A stretch of 64,000 nt of DNA. Origin: Umbribacter vaginalis. Its GTDB lineage: Bacteria > Actinomycetota > Coriobacteriia > Coriobacteriales > Eggerthellaceae. Both the position numbers and the translations under genes were made by a program. The notes under the pieces were generated by a model, which saw only the letters and a list, made by a program, of their open reading frames with translations, did not search any database and was not told where the DNA came from. Location of the stretch: NCBI GenBank assembly GCA_001552935.1, contig KQ959705.1, positions 112,288-176,287 on the forward strand, in the 5' to 3' direction. The stretch's first letter is position 1, and each line of letters opens with the position of its first letter. Shown in pieces: positions 54,789 through 63,445 of this stretch.

Positions 54789-56141
54789 ATGATGCGCCTT
54801 AAAAAATGCGCTTTTGCGTCTTGTATTGTGGTACTTTTGGCAAGTGTGCTTGTTGGTGCTGTGTCTGTGCTGTGTGTTCAACCAGCTTACGCGTTAAACA
54901 CACTGAGTCTTACTGCAAAGCCTAATGGTGATTCTGGATCGCAGGTGTATGGAGGCAGCGAAACGCGTCTTACGTGGGAGGGTGAAGCGCAGGCAGGCGA
55001 AAACATTTCTTCTATTACATTAACACTACCAGCAGGAACAACATGTTCACTTGATAACAGTAAGTTTACCGCGCTTACCGGTGAAGATTTCTTCAAGCGC
55101 ACACCAGTTGATGCGCATTTTTCGTTGAATGATGGAAAAGTAAATGTGACACTGCCGCAACCGCTGCGCGACGCCGCGCATTTCCGTATTGAGTTATACG
55201 GTGTTGTTTTTCCAGCGAGTGGGGGAGATATGACGCTTTCAGGTGCGTACACCAGCGCGCAAGGTTCCCAGCAGCTTGCTTCAATGCCAACGATTAGCGT
55301 TACCAAAGTATCGCTTGTTGACAGTCTTTCACACACGTTGGAACAACAACCTTGGGTGCAGGCGTGGAACAGCAACAAATTCCTGAAGCTGTTTTTTAAT
55401 CCGCCCCTGTTGGTAAGCAGTTTTCCTGTCGTGATTAACGGTTTCTTGCTGGCGCTTGCTATCGTACTGGTGGCGTTTCCACTGGCAATTCCTGTTGGAC
55501 TCATTTTGTCGCTGATGCGTATGTCGCATGCGCGTATTTTGCGTGCGCTGGCAAGTATATACGTGAACGTAGTGCGCGGCACTCCCATGTTTTTGCAAAT
55601 TTATATTGCGTTTTTTGGTTTGCCACTTGCGGGTATTCAAGTGCCGTCATTTTTGCTTGGTGTGTTGGTACTTGGTATGAATTCGGGTGCCTATTTGTGC
55701 GAAATTTTTCGCGGAGGTATTCAGTCTATTAGCAAAGGTCAGTTTGAAGCAGCGCGCTCACTCGGTATGAACGGTGCTCAAACGATGGTGTTCGTTATAA
55801 TTCCACAAACACTGCGTCGCGTTTTACCTACCATGACCAGTGAATTTATTTTACTGTATAAAGATACGTCACTGTTAGCTGCTGTTGGCGTAATGGAAGT
55901 TGTGATGTATGCCAAAACTATTGTAGCTGCAACAGGTTCTATCACGCCTTATATTGTTGCAGCATGTTTTTATTTGATAATCACGCTGCCGTTGGCTAAG
56001 CTTGTTGGCTTGCTTGAGCGCGCTCTTGATCCAACGCACAAAGCAAGTAAGCGTGTGCACGTTACAAGCGAGCATACTGCGCCACGTGAAGATCACGCTG
56101 CTGAAAAGCACGTTTCTCCTGATCAACTTGCAAGCATGTAA
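54789..56141 (+). CDS. amino-acid ABC permease fused to a secreted N-terminal domain
   Basis: 450 aa. A signal-like helix (residues about 6-30, ending QPAYA) leads to an outside domain of about 160 residues (LSLTAKPNGDSGSQ onward) that is not a binding-protein fold I recognise, perhaps Ig-like. From about residue 205 it is a HisM/GlnP-type permease with the EAA loop FEAARSLGMNGAQTMVFVI and VVRGTPMFLQIY. The tail is His/Glu-rich. AAAAGGGA at 54771-54778 fits ATG 54789; ATG 54783 is an option. No ATPase gene lies beside it. Confidence 0.85.
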   Translation: MMRLKKCAFASCIVVLLASVLVGAVSVLCVQPAYALNTLSLTAKPNGDSGSQVYGGSETRLTWEGEAQAGENISSITLTLPAGTTCSLDNSKFTALTGEDFFKRTPVDAHFSLNDGKVNVTLPQPLRDAAHFRIELYGVVFPASGGDMTLSGAYTSAQGSQQLASMPTISVTKVSLVDSLSHTLEQQPWVQAWNSNKFLKLFFNPPLLVSSFPVVINGFLLALAIVLVAFPLAIPVGLILSLMRMSHARILRALASIYVNVVRGTPMFLQIYIAFFGLPLAGIQVPSFLLGVLVLGMNSGAYLCEIFRGGIQSISKGQFEAARSLGMNGAQTMVFVIIPQTLRRVLPTMTSEFILLYKDTSLLAAVGVMEVVMYAKTIVAATGSITPYIVAACFYLIITLPLAKLVGLLERALDPTHKASKRVHVTSEHTAPREDHAAEKHVSPDQLASM

Positions 56142-56165
56142 GCGTATGCGGCGCTGCTTGTAGCA

Positions 56166-56198
56166 CCCATGCGCCGTTATGTTCCTCGTGCGCATGGG
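56166..56198 (+). terminator. hairpin after the permease gene
   Basis: 9-bp perfect stem CCCATGCGC (56166-56174) / GCGCATGGG (56190-56198) with a 15-base loop, 24 bases after the stop codon. No T-run follows, so termination is uncertain. Confidence 0.4.
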
Positions 56199-56360
56199 CG
56201 CTCACGTTTCCCGCGAAACTCATCACTTCTTGAATCTAATTGTTTCGTCCACGTAAGAAATTCAGCCATTAGGCGCTTTTATGCCATTTCTGATAAGCGA
56301 TTATGATACAGTTATCGCAATTTATTCTTGTAAACCCACTCAACGAAGGAAGTGATGAAT

Positions 56361-57620
56361 ATGGCCGCGAACACGCTTATCCAAAAGCTGAAAAACGTTG
56401 GCCCTGGTGCGCTTGTAGCGGCTGGGTTCATTGGACCTGGTACTGTTACAACATGCACCGTTTCGGGCGCAAGTTATGGCTATACGCTGCTATGGGCGCT
56501 TTTGTTTGCAACAATTGCCACAATCCTGTTTCAGGAGATGGCAGCACGTATTGGAATCATCACGCAGCAGGGTTTAGGAGAAAACATTCGTCAGCGCATT
56601 ACTCAACCTGCGTTGCGCATGCTTGCCATTGTGGTGGTTATCCTTGCTATTTTTGTTGGGAACATCGCGTACGAAACTGGAAATGTTACTGGAAGCGTTA
56701 TGGGGCTTCAGGCGTTTGCCGACATCCCATCGATGCCTGCGATTATCGTGATTGCACTGTTGGGCTTTGTGTTTTTGTGGATTGGCTCGTACAAACTTGT
56801 TGAAGGTATTTTAACGGCGATTGTGGTATTTATGGGTGTTGTGTTTTTTGTAACAGCCCTTGCTTCGCCTGTGAACTGGGGAGAAGTGGTGCACGGCATG
56901 TTTGTACCAGCGCTTCCCGATAGCTCGCTTACCAAGGGCGTGTCGCCGGTGCTTATTGCTGCTGGTTTGGTTGGCACTACTGTTGTGCCGTACAATCTGT
57001 TTTTGCATGCCTCTGGTGCCTCCGAGCGCTTCAAAGATCCAAGTCAGGTTGCCGATGCACGCTTTGACGCCGTGTTGTCCATCGGCCTTGGTGGCGTTAT
57101 ATCGATGGCAATTTTAGTGTGTGCAGCTGCGAATATTCATGGCAGCGGCATTGCTGTTACGAACGGTAAAGATATGGCGGCAGCGCTTTCGCCTTTGCTG
57201 GGCGGCTGGGCTACGTGCATGGTTGGATTAGGCCTGCTTGCAGCTGGTTTTTCAAGCGTGATTACCGCATCGCTTTCGGCAGCATATGCTGTTAATGGCG
57301 TGCTTGGATGGAACGCAAAATTGAAGGACGTGAAGTTCAAGCTGATATGGCTGATTGTGTTAGCGTCGGGTTGCATTATGGCTGTTATGCTGGGGAAAAG
57401 CCCCACGCAGCTTATTTTGACGGCGCAGGCTGCCAACGCATTGTTGTTGCCTGTTATGGCGTTTTTCGTGTTGGTGTGCGCCAATGCCGCCGACTTGGGT
57501 TCGTTTAGAAACCACGTGTTCTCAAACATTGCGGGCGTGGTGATTATCTTTATCACGCTGTTTATTGCTTACAAGAACTTATCGGCATTCGTTGCATCGG
57601 TAATGAAACTTATCTCGTAG
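56361..57620 (+). CDS. NRAMP-family transporter with altered metal site
   Basis: 419 aa, about eleven hydrophobic segments, clearly of the NRAMP/SLC11 fold: the first helix reads GPGALVAAGFIGPGT and is followed by SGASYGYTLLWALL and ENIRQR as in MntH. But the canonical DPGN is GPGT (residues 25-28) and the helix 6 MPHN is VPYN (209-212). The Asp, Asn and Met that bind transition metals are thus all replaced, so it may carry another ion, as the Mg-transporting NRAMP-related branch does, or a different solute. AAGGA fits ATG 56361; ATG 56355 is also possible. Confidence 0.86.
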   Translation: MAANTLIQKLKNVGPGALVAAGFIGPGTVTTCTVSGASYGYTLLWALLFATIATILFQEMAARIGIITQQGLGENIRQRITQPALRMLAIVVVILAIFVGNIAYETGNVTGSVMGLQAFADIPSMPAIIVIALLGFVFLWIGSYKLVEGILTAIVVFMGVVFFVTALASPVNWGEVVHGMFVPALPDSSLTKGVSPVLIAAGLVGTTVVPYNLFLHASGASERFKDPSQVADARFDAVLSIGLGGVISMAILVCAAANIHGSGIAVTNGKDMAAALSPLLGGWATCMVGLGLLAAGFSSVITASLSAAYAVNGVLGWNAKLKDVKFKLIWLIVLASGCIMAVMLGKSPTQLILTAQAANALLLPVMAFFVLVCANAADLGSFRNHVFSNIAGVVIIFITLFIAYKNLSAFVASVMKLIS

Positions 57621-57652
57621 CGTGCATGCGTGTGCACGCACTGTTTCGTGAA

Positions 57653-57716
57653 AGCAAGAAAGCCTGCCTCGTGCCTGTGCGCGTCGCAGGCTTTCTTGCT
57701 TCATCTATTTTTATTT
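57653..57716 (+). terminator. intrinsic terminator of the NRAMP-like gene
   Basis: 15-bp perfect stem AGCAAGAAAGCCTGC (57653-57667) / GCAGGCTTTCTTGCT (57686-57700), 18-base loop, then a T-rich tail. The symmetry (A-rich 5' side) means it may also serve the opposing pxpA transcript. Confidence 0.92.
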
Positions 57717-57837
57717 TAGGAATCGGGTAAGTTTACCCTTTTTTTAAATGATACTTGTATGTTTTAAGGGAACACACGTTGCTCGTACGCTGCTTGTACG
57801 GGAAACACACGCGAATCGCGTAGCAACACGGAGCGTT

Positions 57838-58635
57838 CTAGCATGCACGAATCGCAATGCCAGCGGCCGTAAGCGCTGTTCGCAAGCTTGCAACAAATTC
57901 AACAGCTTGCTTTGTGTCGCCATGCGTGCAAATGGTGTCAATGCGCACGTGAACAGGTGCGCCGCTCACGCTTTGCAGGTATCCCGTTTGGATAGCGCGT
58001 ATGCAGCGCTCGGTTGCGTACTGCGCGTCAGTAATCACAGCGCGCTTGTCGCTGCGGGGCACTAAGGTGCCTTCATCGGTATAATTTCTGTCCGCGAAAA
58101 ACTCATGCGCGCAAGGCAGGCCCGCTTCTACCGCACACGAACATAACAGCGATCCGCTTAAACCCACCAGTGTAAGCGTCGGGTTGTAGTCTTTGATAGC
58201 CGCAACAATTGCTTGCGCACACGATTTATCTTTTGCTGCACGATTATACAGCTGACCATGTGGCTTTACGTGGTGCAGCATCGTATGCTCCGCTTTGCAG
58301 AACGCATCAAGGGCTCCTATCTGGTATAACACGAACGCATACACCTCATCGCTCGACAGGTTCAAATCGCGTCTTCCGAAACCTTGCAAGTCGGGATATC
58401 CTGGATGTGCACCTATCGCAACACCTGCTTCTTTGGCACGGCGCACCGTTTTACGCATAACGCACGGGTCGCCTGCGTGCATGCCACATGCAATGTTTAC
58501 GCTGCTCACCAGGGGGATAATCTGCTCGTCAAGCCCTAGCGTGTAGCGCCCGAAGCTCTCTGCGATATCGCTGTTTAAGTCGACGTGTGCGTGCTGTGTG
58601 CCTTCTTTTGTTGTGCGAAATGCCTGATTATCCAT
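57838..58635 (-). CDS. pxpA: 5-oxoprolinase subunit A (LamB/YcsF family)
   Basis: 265 aa, LamB/YcsF family, subunit of the ATP-dependent 5-oxoprolinase that opens pyroglutamate to glutamate. Conserved start region VDLNSDIAESFGRY, then NIACGMHAGDP, VAIGAHPGYPDLQGFGRR and VKPHGQLYN. GGAAGGAT precedes ATG 58635. Last gene of the minus-strand cluster pxpB-pxpC-accB-accC-pxpA, 186 bases after accC. Confidence 0.93.
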   Translation of the reverse strand: MDNQAFRTTKEGTQHAHVDLNSDIAESFGRYTLGLDEQIIPLVSSVNIACGMHAGDPCVMRKTVRRAKEAGVAIGAHPGYPDLQGFGRRDLNLSSDEVYAFVLYQIGALDAFCKAEHTMLHHVKPHGQLYNRAAKDKSCAQAIVAAIKDYNPTLTLVGLSGSLLCSCAVEAGLPCAHEFFADRNYTDEGTLVPRSDKRAVITDAQYATERCIRAIQTGYLQSVSGAPVHVRIDTICTHGDTKQAVEFVASLRTALTAAGIAIRAC

Positions 58636-58821
58636 GAGTATCCTTCCGCATTCTTGGTTACCCGTTTTCGTGTTATGTCATTGTGCATCAGCGTTTGCTG
58701 CGCACTGTTTCCGTACGTCATATCGCTTGTCACACCGCTCGTCACGTGTGCGAATCACGCATTGGCGCCGTCCACGTCACGTGCCTGCATTCCCGTGTGT
58801 TCCGACGCGCCATCCGTGCCC

Positions 58822-60171
58822 CTACACCTCGCCGTTCAGGAACTTTTCGATGAAGCTTGTATCCGCTCCACCTGTACAAAACGTTTCGTTCCCCAAAATG
58901 GAATACTGAAAGTCGAGGTTGGTTGACACGCCCACCACAACCATCTCCTCAAGCGCCGTGCGCATTTTCGCGATGGCTTCTTTGCGGTTGCGCCCCTGCA
59001 CAATAATTTTCGCAATCAGCGAGTCGTAATAAGGGCTGATGGTGAAGCCGTCATACGCCGCTGTGTCAACGCGCACGCCGTTTCCGCCGGGCAGGTGCAT
59101 CTGCGAAATCACACCCGGGCTTGGCAAAAAGCCCTTCTCGGGAATTTCTGCATTGATACGACACTCGATGCCGCACCCGTCAAGACGAATGTCGTCTTGC
59201 GTGAACGACAGCTTCTCACCTGCGGCAATGCATAGCATTTCGCGAACAATATCCTGGTGCGTTACCGATTCCGTAACGCAATGCTCAACCTGTACGCGCG
59301 TGTTCATTTCCATGAAGTAGTAGTTTTTGTTGGCGTCAAGCAAAAACTCAATGGTGCCCGCAGACGTATAGCCCACCGTTTTAGCTGCGACAATAGCGTC
59401 GTGCATCATGTGCTGGCGCGTTTCATCATCAAGAATAGGCGAGGGGCACTCCTCAATCATTTTCTGGTGGTTTCTCTGCACCGAGCAATCGCGTTCGCCC
59501 ATTGCTACCACATTGCCATGATTATCTGCGATTATCTGTATTTCAACATGGCGCGGCTCGATAATGGCACGCTCCAAATACATCGTGTTGTCACCAAACG
59601 CGTTCACGCTTTCGCGCTGTGCAATGTTGAACTGTTCAACAAAGTCGTCGGGCGTTTCCGAAATGCGCATACCTTTGCCGCCGCCACCCGATGACGCCTT
59701 GATCATGATAGGCCACTCGATGTTGCGTGCCGCGTGTAGTGCCTCGTCAGCGTTATGAAACGCCTCGCGGCACCCGGGCACAACGGGAACACCCGCGTCC
59801 ATCATGGTGCGCCGCGCTTGGCTTTTGTTGCCCATTTTGTCGATAACAGACGCGCTTGGTCCAATAAAGATGATTCCGTTGTCTTTGCACAGCTTCGCAA
59901 AGGTAGCATTTTCGGAAAGAAAGCCGTAGCCAGGATGTATAGCGTCGGCGCCTGTACCCAGCGCAGCGGACAGCACAGCGGTGGTGTTCAGGTACGAATC
60001 GCGCGCTGGGGCAGGCCCTATGCACACCGCTTCGTCAGCAAGATACACGTGCAGCGCCTGCTTGTCGGCAGTGGAATACACCGCAACCGTTTTGATGCCC
60101 ATGGCGCGACATGCGCGAATAATGCGTACGGCAATTTCTCCTCGGTTTGCAATTAAAACTTTTTTCAGCAT
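58822..60171 (-). CDS. accC: biotin carboxylase
   Basis: Carboxylates biotin on a carrier protein using ATP and bicarbonate; 449 aa, normal length. KVLIANRGEIAVRIIRA at the start, glycine-rich KASSGGGGKGMR, and the MEMNTRVQVEHCVTE active-site block are intact. It follows accB by 12 bases. No carboxyltransferase genes accA/accD are nearby; instead the neighbours are PxpB/C, so the pair may serve a special carboxylase as well as, or instead of, fatty acid synthesis. Confidence 0.95.
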   Translation of the reverse strand: MLKKVLIANRGEIAVRIIRACRAMGIKTVAVYSTADKQALHVYLADEAVCIGPAPARDSYLNTTAVLSAALGTGADAIHPGYGFLSENATFAKLCKDNGIIFIGPSASVIDKMGNKSQARRTMMDAGVPVVPGCREAFHNADEALHAARNIEWPIMIKASSGGGGKGMRISETPDDFVEQFNIAQRESVNAFGDNTMYLERAIIEPRHVEIQIIADNHGNVVAMGERDCSVQRNHQKMIEECPSPILDDETRQHMMHDAIVAAKTVGYTSAGTIEFLLDANKNYYFMEMNTRVQVEHCVTESVTHQDIVREMLCIAAGEKLSFTQDDIRLDGCGIECRINAEIPEKGFLPSPGVISQMHLPGGNGVRVDTAAYDGFTISPYYDSLIAKIIVQGRNRKEAIAKMRTALEEMVVVGVSTNLDFQYSILGNETFCTGGADTSFIEKFLNGEV

Positions 60172-60183
60172 AGCAACCCCAGC

Positions 60184-60675
60184 TTACGCACTTTGCTCGC
60201 TGCTTGTACTAATACGAAACAGCGGCTGGTTGTACTCAATTTGGTTTCCGTTTCCTGCAAGAATTTCAGTAATAACACCCGGCTCGGGCGCCGTAATTTC
60301 GTTCATCATTTTCATAGCTTCAACAATTGCAAGGGTCTGACCAGTAATTACTTCCTGGCCTACCTTCACAAATGCGTCTTCATCGGGGCTTGGCGAGGTG
60401 TAGAACGTGCCCACCATGGGGCTTCGAACCACAATTCCTTCTTCCTCGGGCGCATCCGCGCTGCCCGCGCCACTGGCACCCAGCGCGTTTTGCTCGTGCG
60501 CGTTTTCCAACAAATTCTTCACCTTATCAGCCATAAGAGGCAACATGGCACTTGACGCGCTGACGCTTGCGTTGCGTTCAAGCTCAATTTTCATCTGGCC
60601 ATCAGCTATGCGGAGCGCCGTAAGGTTGTTTTCGTCCATAATTTTCAAAAGCTCGGTAATTTCTTCCTTTTTCAT
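60184..60675 (-). CDS. accB: biotin carboxyl carrier protein
   Basis: 163 aa. The biotinyl domain lies at residues about 82-158 with the biotin-attachment site EAMKMMNE (K122) and the thumb region TFYTSPSPDEDAF typical of AccB. The first 35 residues form the helical part that contacts the carboxylase. Linker Ala/Gly/Ser-rich at 62-78. The start overlaps the pxpC stop (ATGA), so translation is coupled to the oxoprolinase subunit. Confidence 0.94.
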   Translation of the reverse strand: MKKEEITELLKIMDENNLTALRIADGQMKIELERNASVSASSAMLPLMADKVKNLLENAHEQNALGASGAGSADAPEEEGIVVRSPMVGTFYTSPSPDEDAFVKVGQEVITGQTLAIVEAMKMMNEITAPEPGVITEILAGNGNQIEYNQPLFRISTSSEQSA

Positions 60676-61823
60676 ACGTACTCCTTTGCTTCTGGTTTCG
60701 TCGTTTGGCGATTTTCTTTATGGTGTGCCGTCGTTTCCGTTTCTATCCACAGCGGATGGCCTTCGGTTGCCTGCGCTTGCGCTTCAAGAATGGGAGTAAG
60801 CCGTCGCGCTGTTTTTCGCGGAGAAATTCCTCCGTAGCTGGGGCGTTTCACCATGCGCGCGATGCCTTCCAACTCGTGAACGCTTCGCAAATACAGCCGC
60901 TGCGCCTCGGTAACGCTTATCGCTTCAAAGCGAATGGGCGTCTTGGGCGGACTTTGCACCAGCTTCGGAATGTCAACCGACGCCACCGTGCCAATTTTTG
61001 CGTAGCCGCCTGTTGTTTGGCGGTCGGCAAGCATGATGATGGGTTTTCCCTGATGAGGAACCTGAATTGCCCCCAGCGCAATGCCGTCCGAGATAATATC
61101 CGAACCGTGCTTGGTGGTAATAGCCGCTCCATCAAGGCGATACCCCATACGGTCGCATTGATTGTTCACGTAGTAGGTTTCGTTGTAGAATGTGTGAACG
61201 CCTTCGTCGGTGAACATATCCGCCTGCGGAACTGGGATAACGCGCAAGGTGGTGGGCATAAGCGCCGCGTCAGCACTCTGCTGCCATGTGCGCAGGTAGT
61301 TGTCTTCGGCTTGCAGCGCGTGTGACGCGATATTGGGAATAAAATCGCAGGCAGATGTCACAAACGACAGGTAGTCGCCCGTGTTTAAGCTGCGTCCTTT
61401 GTAGCCGCCGATATGGCATTTCAAGTTCGTCGAAAACGAACCCATCACCGGTGTAATGCGCGGCCCACCTCCCGTTACGGCAAGGTAGCCAAACATGCCT
61501 TTCACGCAGCCTTTCATGCTAAGAATTGATCCGCGTTTCACGGGAAGCGCTTTGTACATTTCAACAGGCAATCCGTTGAGAAGCGGCTGAAACGCGCCGC
61601 CAGTAAGCGCGATAATGGTGCTTGTTGTAAAGCGTAAGGTGGGGCCCGCGAGGCAAAATTCAAGCACAGGCGCTGTTATGGGGTTATCCACCAGGATATT
61701 GGCAATTTTTGCCGCACGCGCATCCATGGCACCCGAGGGCGAAAAGCCACTTGCTTGGCAGCCGAAGCGCCCCAAGTCTTGGATGGTTGTGCATACACCT
61801 GGCTTGAGAGCTGTCATTCCCAT
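60672..61823 (-). CDS. pxpC: 5-oxoprolinase subunit C (KipA family)
   Basis: 383 aa, biotin-dependent carboxyltransferase-like family (CT_A_B), known as PxpC/KipA. Conserved: TTIQDLGRFGCQASGFSPSG, GGAFQPLLNG, SDRMGYRLDG-like CDRMGYRLDGAAI and ADRQTTGGYAKIGTV. GAGGTG is 5 bases before ATG 61823; longer starts run through the low-complexity end of pxpB. Overlaps pxpB by 10 bases and accB by 3. Confidence 0.92.
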   Translation of the reverse strand: MGMTALKPGVCTTIQDLGRFGCQASGFSPSGAMDARAAKIANILVDNPITAPVLEFCLAGPTLRFTTSTIIALTGGAFQPLLNGLPVEMYKALPVKRGSILSMKGCVKGMFGYLAVTGGGPRITPVMGSFSTNLKCHIGGYKGRSLNTGDYLSFVTSACDFIPNIASHALQAEDNYLRTWQQSADAALMPTTLRVIPVPQADMFTDEGVHTFYNETYYVNNQCDRMGYRLDGAAITTKHGSDIISDGIALGAIQVPHQGKPIIMLADRQTTGGYAKIGTVASVDIPKLVQSPPKTPIRFEAISVTEAQRLYLRSVHELEGIARMVKRPSYGGISPRKTARRLTPILEAQAQATEGHPLWIETETTAHHKENRQTTKPEAKEYV

Positions 61824-62734
61824 GTGCTCACCTCGCGTTCCTTGCTTGTGTTTGCGCTGGTAGAATGTGTGTTTGTGCCGTGCAGGATGCTTGCAGGAGC
61901 GTCGCACATATTGTCGGCACCGCGTTCCGCATCCGAGTTGCCATCCGCACCTGCGTCGTGTTCCACGCCAGCTCCACGCTCCGCGCATTCCTCGTCATCG
62001 CCAGCACTCGTGTGTTCAACTACGACGTTACACGTGTACGTGTGCGCCTGAACCTGCGCTTGGATGCAGTGAAAATCTTCCTCTGAAATGGGAATAAAGC
62101 GCAGATAGTCGCCCGCGGCATACAGAATGGGATGGTCGCGAAACGGATCGTATAAGCACACTGGACTTTTGCCAATAAGACGCCATCCGCCTGGGGAAGG
62201 CAGGGGATAAATACCCGTTTGAGCTCCACCTATGCCAACAGAACCTGCTTCAATGCACGTGCGCGGACTTTGCAGGCGTGGCGTGTGCAAACGCTTGTCA
62301 AGCCCGCCTAAATATGCGAAACCAGGCATGAATCCCAGCATGTCAATAAGGTAATCGACACCCGCGTGAATGCGAATGACGTCGGGAACAGAAAGCTGTG
62401 CGTGTTCAGCAACAAAATCAATATCGGGCCCAAATTCTCCGCCATAACACACGGGAATTTCGACGATGCGGCGCGTCTCTTGGGCAGTTCCAGTAATGTC
62501 TTTGAGCCGTGTTTGCAAGCATGCGCATAAGGCTTCATAGCTAATGATCTGCGGGTTATAGCACACCATCAGCGAGCAGATGGTGGGAATGCACTCGATA
62601 ACGCCCTCGATAGGATGTTCCTCAAGCATACGCGCACAGCTGTGCACAAGCCCGCTGATTTCAGGGGAAATTTCCTGCTTGAACTCGACATTCAATGCAC
62701 TGTCGCCCGCGATAGTTATGTAAAACTGCGCCAT
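61814..62734 (-). CDS. pxpB: 5-oxoprolinase subunit B (KipI family) with repetitive tail
   Basis: 306 aa. CT_C_D/KipI fold with VEIPVCYGGEFGPD, GFMPGFAYLGGLDKRL, PRLQSPRTCIEAGSVGI and SPGGWRLIGKSPV, the usual cyclophilin-like signatures. After about residue 240 it carries a 65-residue tail rich in Gly, Ala, Asp and Glu (AERGAGVEHDAGADGN type) not found in ordinary PxpB. I set the start at MAQFYITIAGD (62734); an ATG at 62821 adds 29 unlikely residues. First gene of the cluster. Confidence 0.92.
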   Translation of the reverse strand: MAQFYITIAGDSALNVEFKQEISPEISGLVHSCARMLEEHPIEGVIECIPTICSLMVCYNPQIISYEALCACLQTRLKDITGTAQETRRIVEIPVCYGGEFGPDIDFVAEHAQLSVPDVIRIHAGVDYLIDMLGFMPGFAYLGGLDKRLHTPRLQSPRTCIEAGSVGIGGAQTGIYPLPSPGGWRLIGKSPVCLYDPFRDHPILYAAGDYLRFIPISEEDFHCIQAQVQAHTYTCNVVVEHTSAGDDEECAERGAGVEHDAGADGNSDAERGADNMCDAPASILHGTNTHSTSANTSKEREVSTWE

Positions 62735-62958
62735 AGGAGCCCCGTTTCTTGGCGTGGTGGTTCCAACAATATGCTTGCAATACTGCTCTATCGTACTTGT
62801 TTTTGTAAGAAGAAGAGACATTAAATGTGCGTTTAATAATTTGGTAACATTTTACTCTATAAGTAAGCAATGAGGGGCAGGTATTGCGTTAAAATAAAGA
62901 CGTTACAGTTAGTGCTGGGTCTGCAACCTAGTGAAACCTTGTGTATGAGGAGGATATT

Positions 62959-63405
62959 ATGACCCAATATAAACGCATTTTCGCTGCACTCGACGGCGGT
63001 TCAACGCAAGAAGCAGTAGCAAAACGCGCGGCGTTGCTTGCGCATTATAACAATGCCGATTTGTTGTTTGGGCACGTCATCGATTCAGTTCCTTACGAAG
63101 CAAACGGTATTGATTTTGCTGCCTTGTGTCGCGATGGTAAAGAAAATCTTGAGCGTGAATTAAGTGGCGTTTTTAAAGAAATTCGTGAAGATCACGACAT
63201 TAAGTCGGTGGAGTTCAAAGTGCACGCTGGTCGCATTACCGATACGCTCGTTGAAAGCCTTATTGAGCCATTTAAGCCCGATTTGGTAATTTGCGGTGCT
63301 CGTGGATTGTCGAACATTAAGTATGCGCTGGTAGGAAGTGTATCAACGTTTTTGATTCGCAACATGAAGTGCGATGTGTTGGTAGTAAAGCCAGAAGACG
63401 AGTAG
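62959..63405 (+). CDS. universal stress protein (UspA family)
   Basis: 148 aa, alpha/beta nucleotide-binding fold. IFAALDGGSTQEAV at the N-terminus and the ATP-binding end motif GARGLSNIKYALVGSVST place it with ATP-binding Usp proteins. GAGGAGGA (62947-62954) fits ATG 62959; a GTG at 62941 is in frame. Single gene, divergent from pxpB. Confidence 0.9.
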   Translation: MTQYKRIFAALDGGSTQEAVAKRAALLAHYNNADLLFGHVIDSVPYEANGIDFAALCRDGKENLERELSGVFKEIREDHDIKSVEFKVHAGRITDTLVESLIEPFKPDLVICGARGLSNIKYALVGSVSTFLIRNMKCDVLVVKPEDE

Positions 63406-63417
63406 TTGCCTCGCACA

Positions 63418-63437
63418 GTTCGCAAGCGAACGTTTTT
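63418..63437 (+). terminator. short terminator after the Usp gene
   Basis: Stem GTTCG/CGAAC around CAAG (possibly six pairs with a tight loop), then GTTTTT. Small but well placed, 13 bases after the stop codon. Confidence 0.45.
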
Positions 63438-63445
63438 CGCTTCGG

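Noticed and set aside
57726..57740. GGGTAA-gt-TTACCC as a metal-repressor operator like that at 10167
   Set aside because: It lies between two convergent genes after a terminator, where no promoter is expected. GTTTACC words also occur elsewhere by chance (for example near 17258 and 29810).
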